From Hirudinaria manillensis (lineage: Eukaryota; Annelida; Clitellata; Hirudinida; Hirudinidae), in assembly GCA_034509925.1 (NCBI GenBank), contig CM067527.1, positions 7,312,501-7,376,500 on the forward strand: a DNA stretch of 64,000 nucleotides, read 5' to 3'. Below the pieces are notes generated by a model. That model saw only the letters and a list, made by a program, of their open reading frames with translations. It searched no databases and was not told where the DNA came from. Below, in pieces: positions 1-11,560 of this stretch. Position 1 is the first letter of the stretch. Every line of letters starts with the position of its first letter. A program made the translations under genes and the position numbers.

Positions 1-3000
1 TATTGGCGTTATTTATCTTATACCGTTCGTTGTATTTTATACCTATACCGAATATTAATACCCTTATTAAAATGTTTTCAGGTTGAAATCTAAACAACAT
101 TCTTCAAAAAAAAAAAAAAAAACTAAATATTTATAGCTTCTGCATGACGTATTTCTTATACTCATTCAAGCAGATACAATGCATCAGTCCGAACTGTCAC
201 TAATATTGATGAGAAATACTAAAATAAATCATTACAACTTTAATCTGTTGTTGTTGTTGTTGTTGTTCCTGTAAACAAAACAAAACTTTAACACGTCTTT
301 AGTTCCTCCTGTGCGTCCCAAGACATCAGTGTAAAGTTATTTTTTGAAGATCATTTTTCAATTTATCCCCTGAAACGGTTGGACGGTTGGATGAACCTGT
401 GCCTCTGTTTTGGCCTTGGGTAACGTTAGACACAATCAAGTGATGTTCTTAATCAGGCTTTCGAAGAAAGGACATGCTTAAGTAGAAGCAATGGATCGTG
501 AATATTGATTCGATAAGAAAATATCTTTATTCGTGAGTGGCGATAATGCCTGGTGACGCTGTTACATCAATAGGTGTTGACAAGTTTATGTTGTCAATGA
601 ATGTTTAGATGCGACTATTACTAAATATCAATTACTCAGTTTGGAAGGGTTATTTTAATATTTGTTTCGATGTTTTATTATTATTATTATTATTGTTTTT
701 ATTATTATTTTGTTGTTGTTATTGCAGTTGTTCGTACTGTTAGAGTTGTTATTACTAATGCTGCTAATGACCGATAGTCATTGCAAAGCATTACATGCCA
801 TTATTTTATTAATTATATTTAAGCATCTTAAATTCTCGTTCACTTTTAAACAATTACGCTTCCTCTTCTGCTTCCAATAACTCAACTCGAGTTGAGACCT
901 GGTCACCGTTCACTGAATGAGTATGCGATGTAATTGCCTATTTTTATAAATAAGCTACAAATAATGTCGTGTAATAAGTCAATCGCTTTGTATGAATTGA
1001 AAGCAGTGAGGCTTTCAGCAAATTAAAAACATTTTTCACCTTCGTCTGTCTAATTGTAGTTACCGTCTGAGGAGATTTGTTTGTAGACATCGCCCGTAAA
1101 TAGGTCCTTATTTTGACTTTTGAGAGAAATTAAAGTGTAACTTTGATTTTAAAACGTGAAATATTAATTAAAAATGATAAGAGCTTTTTGTAATTATATT
1201 ATATCTTATATATAATGTAATTATATTAATTTTTGAAATATAACTTTTATATTACAATAATAATTTTATTCTTGCGAGAACTCGATTAATTATAATGTCA
1301 AATATTGTAAACAAAGTTAAACGTGGTCTATTATTAAGATTTTGAGATTTCCTAATAAGGGTCTGCATATATACGGAAATTAACCAAAGATAACCAGTTT
1401 TTTCCAATCGAACCGACACAATTATCCGAAGTTACACGACGTATTGGATGAATTGCTATATAAAAGTTCCTTTTCATTTGTTTTTAAATTTATAAATTCT
1501 TGTCTTTATAAATATCCGCGATTTCCCAACTTTAACGTCCAACGTTGTAGGATAATTTTGGACAAAGATTCAAATAAAGAAAATACTTTCTTCATCGACT
1601 TTGGTCATCTATCAAATAAATATTTTCTCTGATCAGAAGTAGCCAAAATTTAGCCCTTAACTGCTAACATCTGGCAACACAAGGCTTACAATGATATGCA
1701 GTCAGTAGCTTGCAGAGCAAATGTTATTGTTACTGTGGTCTAATATCGTTGATGTTACTAAAGATGTGATACATCTACGGATTTAAAATGATATACAAAA
1801 CTGGCAGATTGATAACGTATTTCATTTGGGATTCTAATACCTCGACAGTTAATTTGTAACGTAATGTAATGTAATACTTACAATGTAAACTCGAAGCAAC
1901 TCAAGGGGTTTGTCATTACTTTCAATAGATTTCTGTTCGATTTCGCTGGTAAAAAAATAACTTGGATGATAAAATTAAACTCGAAAAAACAAACATCTAA
2001 ATTTATTATTACGATAACGATCTTTCTCGACGTCATTATGCCATTATATAATTTATGCCACGTAAACTGACGCCTCATCCACATTGTCATTCAGGTTGTC
2101 ATGACACTACAAATGAAAAGAATTCACAGCACAGCAAAACAATTGTCCTTTCTTGTTCATGAATAGAGGCGCCCCCAGAAATTTGTTCGGGGGGTTGGGG
2201 AGTCTTGTTTTTTAAGGACCTTATCTTTTCGCAGGGGTCTTTTTTTTTTCTCAGGCTTCTTCAGATTAACCAATTTAAGATTACCGTAATCCCCCCATTG
2301 CATAAAACAAAACAAATGAATTACTTCCGCAATAACGATGGAAAATACTTATCCGAGTTAGGACCCCCCTTTGGTGCGCCATTGCTCCAGTAAGGCTTTT
2401 ATTTCCAATGCGCCTGGAAATTTGTTGAGGTTTTTAACTGTCAAAGTAATAATGCATGGCTTGATGTAAATAAAGTAATAGGACAATAATTAATTAATAG
2501 ATAATCTTAAACTTACTCGAACTAATTTTCTACGTAATTTGTTACGATATTAGCACATGGACTTTTGGCTCTTAATCGAAGCATTACTTTAACAATGTAT
2601 TCGGCTGTTTTCAATACTATTCAAAGAAGTCATTTGCGACGAATTATTGATTGTAATAATATAAAATAATAACATAACGATAAATATTCTCATACCTCAA
2701 GTGCCTTATATTATTATTATTATTATTATGTGGATATGAATTGTATTGCTCGAACCCCAGGTGAGCCTAACCTACTGAGGGCCCTGGGTATACCCAGTGT
2801 GTATTCGATGTCCGTGTCTACACTCTTCTCGTAGGCCCTCTCTCCATCTGATTATAACTATAATTTATTTGATTCCTCTCCTTTTTCTCAACTTATCTCC
2901 ATGTCCTACCCAATGAAAAGCAAGTTTAATAAAAGAATTATCAGACTGCCACACAGAAGAAGAGATATTTTAATGCTATTCGTTATTCTATAAGTTCAGA

Positions 3001-3159
3001 GAATAACATCGAAGGATTTTTTAAATAGCAGTGGCAGTCAGACGAAGACAAATACTAATTGTTGATATTTTCATACTAAAATTAACTTTATTAATGTAAA
3101 ATATTAGTCGTAACCTTTCACATAAAATATTCCAACAACTGAAGGGACGACTCAGTTGA
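1..3159. other. AT-rich intergenic region, no gene recognised
   Basis: I see no convincing coding exon here. The short open frames are low-complexity, for example the Ile/Leu-rich frame over a TTA-rich stretch near 670-740. Simple repeats are present: TGT repeats at about 246-268 and TTA repeats at about 2711-2729. A perfect 14 bp palindrome centred on GTATAC lies at 2784-2797 in a short GC-richer patch (2750-2830) that may be a relic of a repeat. The last part should hold the promoter and 5' UTR of the ZIP gene that follows. Confidence 0.5.
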
Positions 3160-5883
3160 ATGAAAATGGAAAGATGGGAGTTGAAGATGATTTGCGCGGC
3201 TGTCGCGCTTTTGGTGTGCATCGCCTGCTCCTTTCTGCCGTACCTCCTATGTTACGTGAGCTGCAAGAAACTGAAGAACAAGTTCAGAAAACAGAAGGAA
3301 ACTCTTCCAAGACCAGTGACCATCCATGGAGTCGCAGAGGTGCCTTCCATTGTGATTGATGAGAAAGACGCTTCTGGCAATTCCCCTGTTACAGCTCCTG
3401 AAGAAGAAACCAATGCCCAACCAGCTGAGGATGAGTATTCTGATCTAAAAATTATGGGATACCTCATGTGCTTTGGAGGCGGAGTATTTCTCGGAACCTT
3501 TTTGCTTCACATGCTACCGGAAGTCACGGAACTTATGCAAGTATCTCTACTGACACCCCATCAAATCGATTACAACCTCACCGAACTGATAGTTGGAATA
3601 GGATTCTTCATGATATTATTCGTCGAAGAATTAGTGAACGTTTGTAGAAAAATCAGAGCCAAAAGATCTTGTGATTCTGCCAAGAAAACATCTAAGAGTG
3701 CCAAAAGTTCAGACGAATTATCTTCCGATAACAATGGTAAGAACAAATGCTCTCGACTCTGTGCAGGAATTGAGTCTTTAAAAAGATAAATTGTAGATTT
3801 AACGGCACGTTCTAAAATTGTAGGCTTCGACAACTCGATTGAAGTGATTGAACGACAGGATGACGTCGATGACGCTCATCATCACAAACATGGAAACACA
3901 CACGTCGAACATCAAAATCACAACCACGACCACGACCATCATCATCACCATCACCACCACGGTACCCGTTCCATAGCCTTGGTATTGGCACTTTCTCTAC
4001 ACCACATCTTCGAGGGACTCTCCATAGGACTGCAGAAATATTTTAACAACGTCTGGCATCTGACGGTGGCCGTCTTATGCCACGAAACTGCCATTTGTTT
4101 CAGCATGGGTCTGCAGTTCTTTAAAGAAGACCGAAAATTGAAGAAGAAAGTGTTCGTAATCCTCCTCATAGCGGCAGTCATAATGCCTCTCGGGGTCGTC
4201 ATAGGCATTGCCATAAGCGAAATCCATCAAGACGAAACAGAAGAAAATCTCCAAGATTGGCAGAACATTCTCAACGGTGTCTTGCAGGCTCTCGCTTGCG
4301 GTGGGAATATTTTTTCAGCATTTTCCTTAATCACAAACACGGCTTTGAACAGTCTACAAGCACGTTTGATTTATCAAAAATTATTAAATTTGACAAAATT
4401 ATTTAAAATTTCTAGTCCATTTTTATAGCGCGACTTTTTGATAAACATTGACATAGAGCGCGACACATGCTGCCATTATGACAACCATAGCAGGCAAGAA
4501 CGCAACTTGTAAACCCAAATCTCGGCTTTGTTTGCAATTCGTAAAATTTGTTTCTAGAAGCTATTAGTTACAATTATTAGCATTGCATCCCCGACATTAA
4601 ATAATCCCTAATCTGTATAATAACTTCAAAATGCACAAGTTAATTATAAAATCGGCGATAATTCAACGCATTGCCCGAGGAAAATGAGAAATATTTCAAT
4701 CGTTTATTTGATACACAATCGCCGATTATCCATGTAATTTCGCATGCAGTCAAACGTTCGTTCAATCATCAATCAGTCAGTTGGTATCAATAACGTTTTA
4801 ACTTTTCAATGACTTTGAGTTCATACGACGATATAAAACTCCTATCTTAGAGGATTGACATTCGTTTCATCGGGAGGGATTGATATATCGAGTGGGTTCA
4901 ATGCCAAATCTATTGGATGTTAATTAACGATTCATTTCATCACTAATACGTTATTAATGTATAAATTATAAACTAATTGTGAATAAATGTGAGATTTCCT
5001 TAGTAACACACGACCTTGAAAAATCAGCTCCTGAATGAAGACCAAAACTGAATTGACTGCAATAGGAACATTCAGACATTCGGCATTCATTCAATTAAGT
5101 CCTTCGGTGAATTAGTATAATAATAATAATAAGTACCATAATAAGATATATAATAAGATGTATAATAACTGTTAATAAGATGAGTTAGATGTTAAGATGA
5201 ATACACATATTAATCGTCTTTGAGTAATTGTTTTATTCAATTATTACTATTTAATTAACACGCCGTAGTTGCCAACTTTAGTGAACGATCACAGCATTCC
5301 CATCATAACCACCATCTTCATCGTCATCGTCATCGTCGTCATCACATCAACACCATCAAACTCATCAACTTAATTTTGATATCGCACCGAGACAATTCAC
5401 AGTCATTGTCACTTTTATTGACTGTTTGTGTACTCTACGTCCAGTAACGTCGGGCATGAAATGAAATTAACGTTTAATGTTGTAAAGGAACCATTAATTA
5501 ATTCTGTCGTCTACCTTTGAGACACGAAGTCACGCATCATCTCTTTTGACCTTTACGCAGAGGCCAACGGACAATTCATTTTTAAAACTAAATGATTGTT
5601 AATAGATTATAAATGAATTATTTTATTGACTCATGACATAGCAATTCGGAAGGTTAATCGTCAGCTTAAATTTTCAGGAACTTTCATCTACGTGACTTTT
5701 TTTGAAATCCTGTGCGAGGAACTGACAAATGGCAATTCGTCTCCTGTCAAGATAATCTTCGTGGCCCTGGGTTTCACCCTGATGGCTCTACTGGGTCTCA
5801 TACCGGAAGCAGACAACCAAAGCCTGCCGAATTCAATCACATCCAACCCAACCACAGCGGCCTATCAGGGCACCACCATCTAA
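3160..5883 (+). CDS. ZIP-family zinc transporter (SLC39A1/2/3-like), paralogue A
   Basis: Imports zinc or related divalent metal into the cytosol across the plasma or an internal membrane. Three exons: 3160-3736, 3824-4300 and 5678-5883, all junctions in phase 1, giving 419 aa. Eight membrane segments can be seen. TM1 is near residues 8-28. TM2 holds GYLMCFGGGVFLGTFLLHM, and TM3 holds GIGFFMILFVEELV. TM4 carries HHIFEG and TM5 carries CHE; these hold the metal-site His and Glu residues of subfamily ZIP II. TM7 and TM8 are in exon 3. The loop between TM3 and TM4 is very rich in His, with an eight-His run encoded near 3937-3960, the usual metal-sensing or metal-feeding loop of ZIPs. The start could also be the ATG at 3166, which matches the start of paralogue B. 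Its neighbour at 8595 is a tandem duplicate with the same intron positions. The family is certain; the assignment to ZIP1, 2 or 3 is not. Confidence 0.93.
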
Positions 5884-6104
5884 AGGAGTACCTGGTGGAA
5901 CCAAGGATTTAATTCAAACGTTTCGACTTTCATAAAACTTGCGATCAATCGAAATTAATATCATTATAATTTCTCGGCAATATTTTATTTATATCATAAC
6001 TTTGCCATCGCGTATTCCCAGGCAATGCATTTTGTAATTAACTGTAACTAACAGATTGGATTGAACGGATGTTAACAAGTCGTTTCTGCACAATGTTATT
6101 AACA

Positions 6105-6139
<35 letters not shown>

Positions 6140-6189
6140 TAATAATAATATGTTAATAATGTCATTATTATTTCTGCTAATATACATTT
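5884..6189. other. 3' flank of ZIP paralogue A
   Basis: Probable 3' UTR and spacer. It contains an AAT-repeat tract (6105-6151) but no clear single polyadenylation signal. No further exon is seen. Confidence 0.4.
6105..6151. repeat. AAT trinucleotide microsatellite
   Basis: Near-continuous AAT units, interrupted once by an A-rich unit. Confidence 0.85.
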
Positions 6190-6806
6190 ATATATATTTC
6201 ATTTCATTTCATTTATTCAAGACGAACGAAGGGCCGAGGCCTCTGACATGTTCGGAAAAACAACTGAAGCGCAAATAGAACATAAACAATCGCCATTCGG
6301 ACTTAAAAAAACAAAAAACAAAAAACAAAAAAACTCTTGTACAGATGTAAGCTCTTAGGGTTCGTGATATTTAAGGTATTGGTTAAGGTTTAATTTGTGG
6401 ATCTCAGCATTGAAGCGGGACGTGGTTGAGGAGTTAACGACATGGGCTGGCAGGGTGTTCCAGGATTTGACAATTCGATTGGAGAAAAAGTATTTGGAAG
6501 TATTACAACGGAATTTGTTTGTCCTGAGTTTGAAGTTGTGGCCTCTGGTCCTAGTGTATGTTGATCTGTTGAGAGTAGTGGAGATTTTGCTATTAGTAAG
6601 GCCTTTAAGTTGTTTAAAACACATGGTGAAATCGGCCAGTAGTCTTCGTTTTTCTAGGGTGGGCAATTTAAGAATCTTAAGTCTCAGCAGATAAGGATAT
6701 TTGGCCAGTGTGGGAATGGCCTTGGTGAACCTTTTTTGGATCTGTTCAAGCCTATCGATGAGAAGTATATAATATATGTTATAGTACGATTGCAAACTCT
6801 TCAAAA
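6190..6806 (-). mobile_element. 5'-truncated non-LTR retrotransposon (CR1/Jockey-type) 3' fragment
   Basis: A minus-strand open frame (6804 down to 6355, 149 codons) matches the C-terminal part of LINE reverse transcriptase proteins. It has the RLEQIQKRFTKAI motif, then LPTLEKRRL, a TRTRGHNFKL block and FFSNRIVKSWNTLPAHVV, which is the characteristic tail after the RT domain. The 3' UTR follows on the minus strand and ends in short ATGAA/ATTTC-type tandem units near 6197-6213, a typical 3' end for such elements. The RT catalytic core and endonuclease are absent, so this is a dead 5'-truncated insertion. It lies between the two ZIP genes. Confidence 0.85.
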
Positions 6807-8594
6807 CTCCCCCTTGTCCTTCAACGTTCTTGAATGTTAAATCAGGCGTAATTAATAATAAAATTAATAAAATTAATATTATATCATAATTATTATCAAT
6901 TATAAAATATTCCTATTTTCTACGCAAATTTCTTTTATTCAAAATGTAATATTTATTATTTATTCACCTATAATTTGTCTAGAAGTGTTCGTGTCATTAT
7001 TTTGCAAGTATTTTGTTGAGAAAAAGAGTCTGACACTTCTAAATGGCATTTGAAAACCGAACCTGTTTTAACTTGTCACAATTTTATTTCTAATATAGGT
7101 ATGTTTAAAAACTATAATTATCGCTTAAATTCACTATCACATAAATAATAATGATAAAAATGTTAAAACCATAAGACCGATTATCCACGCAATGCGCAAA
7201 TGGTTATATCCACGCAAATGACCGTGACGCTAACACAAATTAAGAATTCCTTTTTAAGTTATCGGAGTCATTGTTCATGTAGCGCTACACAAAGAAAGTG
7301 AAATCTAGCAATAAGCAATTATACAATGAATCCACGCTACTAACGACTGTTGATTTCTTCTCGATGTGACTATCTAATGATAATTGACGTTTTGTTACGG
7401 TTAAATAATTTGTCGGCGCGTCCTTTTGAGAAATAACACCTAATTAAAAGAGTCATAAATCATGACAACACTGACGTGTTTCCTCGCCAAGGTGTCATTA
7501 GAAATTCAAATGACTGTGACGCTTACATATCGTCAAGAAATACAGTCAACTACAAAAAATATGCTCGCATTACGAGTTGTTAATTCAAATCTCCATCCAG
7601 TTCAAACTAGGAACATTTCAATTGGCAATTGATCAAAGAATTTTAGCTTTAAAAATAAAATATCCTAATTTCTTTCAATTATCTTGCCTGTCCATTTGCC
7701 CATAACTCACAAATAGACGAGATCTTCAGTTAAAAAGTGAGCCCGGTAATAGAATGCTTCGTGAATTTGGTTCAGCTCTTGCCAATGTATAGCGGGACCG
7801 ATCCCTTGATATCTATTATACACTTGTTTTGGTCCAATGAATTGATCTAGAACACTTTGCTGCACAATTGGAACGTAAGTCTAGCATTCGATGGATCTGG
7901 AATCTCGGGCATAGCTCGGGAAGGTATTAGAAACACTCATTTTCTGGAATATATCTGCTCCATCCTGATTCTGCTAGTGATTTTGTAAGTCACGGGTGTT
8001 TAATAAATCATTGCAGACCCTTGTGAATGCCAGATTTATTTCAACAATAATTAATTTCAAATAATTATAAGTCAATTATTTATCGATTAGCTTTTACTGA
8101 ACCATAAGTTAATGAACAAATGGTTGAACATCAATGAAAGTTAAAAGGTTAACCAAGAATTAAATGTTTTCTGCGATAAAATTATTTTAATAGCCTACTG
8201 AATATTTAATTAAAAGTTAACATCACGTCAAGCGGGGTACCAGCTGCTGTTGTCAGATCATAAGAAGGTGGTTCATTTCATAAACATAGCTCTTTTCTAT
8301 ATCTTCTCCCATCTATCACTCTCTCTCCCCTAATCTTGACAATCGAGGGAATTATTGGCTAATAGAAAGCGTGTATTGTTATGGTAGCCGTATGGCCCTG
8401 CTTTAATATTGAAATTTCTTCTATTAAAAGGAAGCCTTTCAATAAATGCAATAACGAAATTCAAAATACACCGTAGGGTTACAGCGAATGTTCCGCATAC
8501 TTAACTTCGATTCTCGACAATAACTTAAAGTCGCTGATGACAACGACAGGAATTCCATGAAGTTGAAAAATTCTCCTTTAAGTCTGAAGTTATA
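6807..8594. other. Intergenic region upstream of ZIP paralogue B
   Basis: AT-rich, with no open frame that resembles a protein. It should contain the promoter and 5' UTR of the gene starting at 8595. No sharp core-promoter motif was identified. Confidence 0.45.
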
Positions 8595-11560
8595 ATGGAA
8601 CGGTGGGAAATGAAAGTACTTTGTGCCGCTATCGCTCTCCTAGTCAGCGTGGTCTGCATTTTCCTTCCTTTCCTCTTGAGTTACGTCAACTGCAACAAGT
8701 TGAAGAAAACTTTCACGGAAAAGTGGAAAAATTGGAAAGTATGTCATCGCGAAGATATTGAGGGAGGCTATCAGGACAATGCTGAACTACCCTCAAGAGC
8801 AACAGCTGGATATAGCAGCAACAACAACAACAATAATGACAGCTTTTCTTCCCCTGAAAGTCCAAAAGGAGATAGAAGCCATTCTCTCCTGGAATCATCG
8901 GAAGATAACTCAGGTAATGACATGAAAATCTTGGGATACCTCATGTGTTTTGGAGGTGGAGTTTTCCTGGGAACCTTTTTACTCCACATGATACCCGAAG
9001 TTACTGAAATACTTCTCCAATCCATGGTAAAACCGCTCTCCATCAACTACCCAGTAACAGAACTCATCATTGGGGTAGGATTCTTTTTAATCTTATTTGT
9101 CGAAGAATTGGTCAATGGTTACCAGCGCATAAAGGCTCTCAAACGAGGCAATCATTCTCCTGAAGGACATGGCAAGTCTGCAAATGTAAAGGAAGTCTCC
9201 ATAGATCTTGGTAAGCGATATAGAATATATAGAATAGAGTAGTGTAGTCACAAATAAGCCGATCATTTTGTACTTCAAATTTCAGACGTAGAAAGTCCAA
9301 AGGAACACACAAATCACTACCACTACAGTACACGATCAATAGTTTTGGTTCTTGCCCTTTCTCTGCATCACATTTTCGAAGGGTTCTCGATCGGCCTTCA
9401 GAAATACTACAACAACGTCTGGCACCTGACAGTGGCTGTCTTGTGCCATGAAACTGTCATCTCTTTCAGCATGGGCTTACAATTCTACAAAGATGATCGG
9501 AAATTGAACAAGAAAGTGTTTGCTATTCTCTTCACCGCAGCTTCCATCATGCCCTTGGGAATTGTTATAGGTATAATCCTCAGTGAAGTCAATCAAGACG
9601 GAACAGTCTCTGATCCCACGAACTGGCAAAATATCCTCAACGGCGTTCTACAGGGCCTGGCTTGTGGTATGCAATTCTTATTTTGAGTTCAAATGTTCAA
9701 ATGCAAATGATTTCATCAGTTTCATTTCTCAGTGTAATTAACTGAATTCAATAATGTTCGATAAGTAATTAGTTTCATCTCTAGTACACGTCCAAAGGCC
9801 GTGCCGAGTGTTAATTATTAAATTGCATTATATTAAAATTAGGAAAAAAAATCGTTCATAAGGCATAACGCGCCACAAATAATATATAAATATACAAGTG
9901 CAGCCAAACTATAGGCCAAACTTTCACCGTGGATTTTAACTTAAGAAGACCAGCTCATCACAAACAATTTATAATTACTGGATAATTATTATCTTTGATT
10001 TTTATTGATTCCATTCCCTTACATAACCAAGATGATTTTTATCGTAACAAAGGAGTGTTAAGGCAAACATCTTATTTAATGAGCAACTTTACACCTGTCT
10101 GCGACGATGGAAAGCGGTCGTCAAAACATTTTCGTGTTAAAACGGCTCGCTTTGGGAATGAGCCCAATGTATACGGTGGAGTACATCATTGATGGTAGGT
10201 TGGGGAGTCGTTCCCTGACCCTTCTCCCTTTAGGGTGTTCAGGTTGAAAAGCTGAGAAGTAAAATAACTTGGGTGGGTGGGAAAAGGCTAGAATGAGACC
10301 TCTGCGTATCGCGCTACATAAATTATTTTTCTGCCATTCTTTATTAGTCCTGGATATCCATGACATCGTTCAGGTCTTCAAAGCCGAGAATTTTAAACGT
10401 TTATTCACTGTGCATTTCGCAGATTTTTCGACATTTGTCTCCTTGTTCATACAAGCCCGATAAATTTCTTGATTAGGATATAAAAGGAGATTTCTTGATC
10501 TCCTTCCGTCATCCTAATCACCGCCATAAAGCATGCCAAAATCCGTGATCCAAATTGATTCGCCCGAGCGTGTTTAGATTCGTACTCGGTCAAAAAAAAA
10601 CAAACAAAAAAAAAACTCCACATCAATCAGAAAGAAACATCAATTAAATGAGCGTCTGCAATTTGTGACAGCGATCTGGGTCCATATTCAAGACAACCGT
10701 GAGATTTTCGAACAGTTACTAATAGCCACAATAGGTTAGTGGACCAAACACCGCCCACTATCCGTGACCATGAGTCAAATATTGACATCTGGTCTCATTA
10801 TCATTAGTTTTTATCATTGTCACCGTCATCACCATCATTATTGCCAATTATCATTACGTAATAATATTATTACCATAGAATTATTTGCTTAAATAGTTAA
10901 AATATCGAAATGCAAAATTCAACCAATAAACAAGCAATTGGAAAAACCCAGGCCCCGGCAAAGTCCGACGAGGATGGGATTCGAACCCACGCGGGGAGAC
11001 CCCAATGGATTAGCAGTCCATCGCCTTAACCACTCGGCCACCTCGTCGCGCACCGAGCACGCGTCTAAATTTGCATATATCTCGACTGATGAGACTTGTA
11101 TTATGTTGTACTATCTCGCGAAGTTTCACTGGTCTTTATTTCGAGCAAAAATCCGATGTCTTGATTCGATAAATCAACAAAATGATGATTCACATTTCTT
11201 TGCAATAAAGCGACAGACTTCATTGAATAGCCAGATTATTTAGACGGAGCAGGTCCAATTTCCCGGTTTTACTATAATACCGGCCAATGTGTCCGTAAAG
11301 CTTGTTAGATAGATCTAAATTTACAGCGTAATAAAACAATTTGAAATAAATTTTTTTCTTTGTTCTTTAAGTATCTTTTAATCCAAATATTTATTTCAGG
11401 CACCTTCCTTTACGTGACATTCCTTGAAATCTTGTGCGATGAGCTGGCAAATGGCAACTCAACTCCTGCAAAGGTACTTTGCGTGGCTGTCGGCTTCGGC
11501 CTGATGGCCCTTCTGGGTCTCATACCCGAGACCGCCACATTGGAAGAAAGAAGCATCTAA
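8595..11560 (+). CDS. ZIP-family zinc transporter (SLC39A1/2/3-like), paralogue B
   Basis: Divalent-metal importer of subfamily ZIP II and tandem duplicate of the gene at 3160. Three exons: 8595-9210, 9286-9666 and 11400-11560, all in phase 1 at the same protein positions as paralogue A, giving 385 aa. The start MERWEMKVL aligns with MERWELKM in paralogue A. TM2, TM3, TM4 (HHIFEG), TM5 (CHE), TM6, TM7 and TM8 are conserved, so the metal path looks intact. It differs from A in the cytosolic loop between TM3 and TM4: the histidine tract is missing and only scattered His remain (such as NHYHYS). It also has an Asn-rich stretch near residues 75-82 encoded by an AAC/AAT repeat. Intron 2 (9667-11399) is long and holds an antisense tRNA gene. 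Confidence 0.93.
10942..10946 (-). terminator. Pol III terminator of tRNA-Ser
   Basis: A run of five T on the minus strand about 20 nt past the tRNA 3' end, as expected for RNA polymerase III. Confidence 0.7.
10966..11047 (-). tRNA. tRNA-Ser(GCU)
   Basis: An 82 nt class II tRNA on the minus strand. The acceptor stem pairs GACGAGG with CCTCGTC. The A box is TGGCCGAGTGG, the anticodon loop is CTGCTAA with anticodon GCT, a long variable arm follows, and the B box is GGTTCGAATCC. The sequence is nearly identical to the canonical animal tRNA-Ser(GCU). No intron. It lies antisense within intron 2 of ZIP paralogue B. It looks functional rather than a SINE head, since all stems pair and a Pol III terminator follows. 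Confidence 0.96.

Noticed and set aside
662..880. 72-codon hydrophobic frame
   Set aside because: Driven by TTA/TTG repeats that code Ile/Leu runs; no signal of a real membrane protein.
2750..2830. GC-richer patch with a 14 bp palindrome as a regulatory site
   Set aside because: Only one copy is seen and it has no link to a promoter; more likely a repeat remnant.
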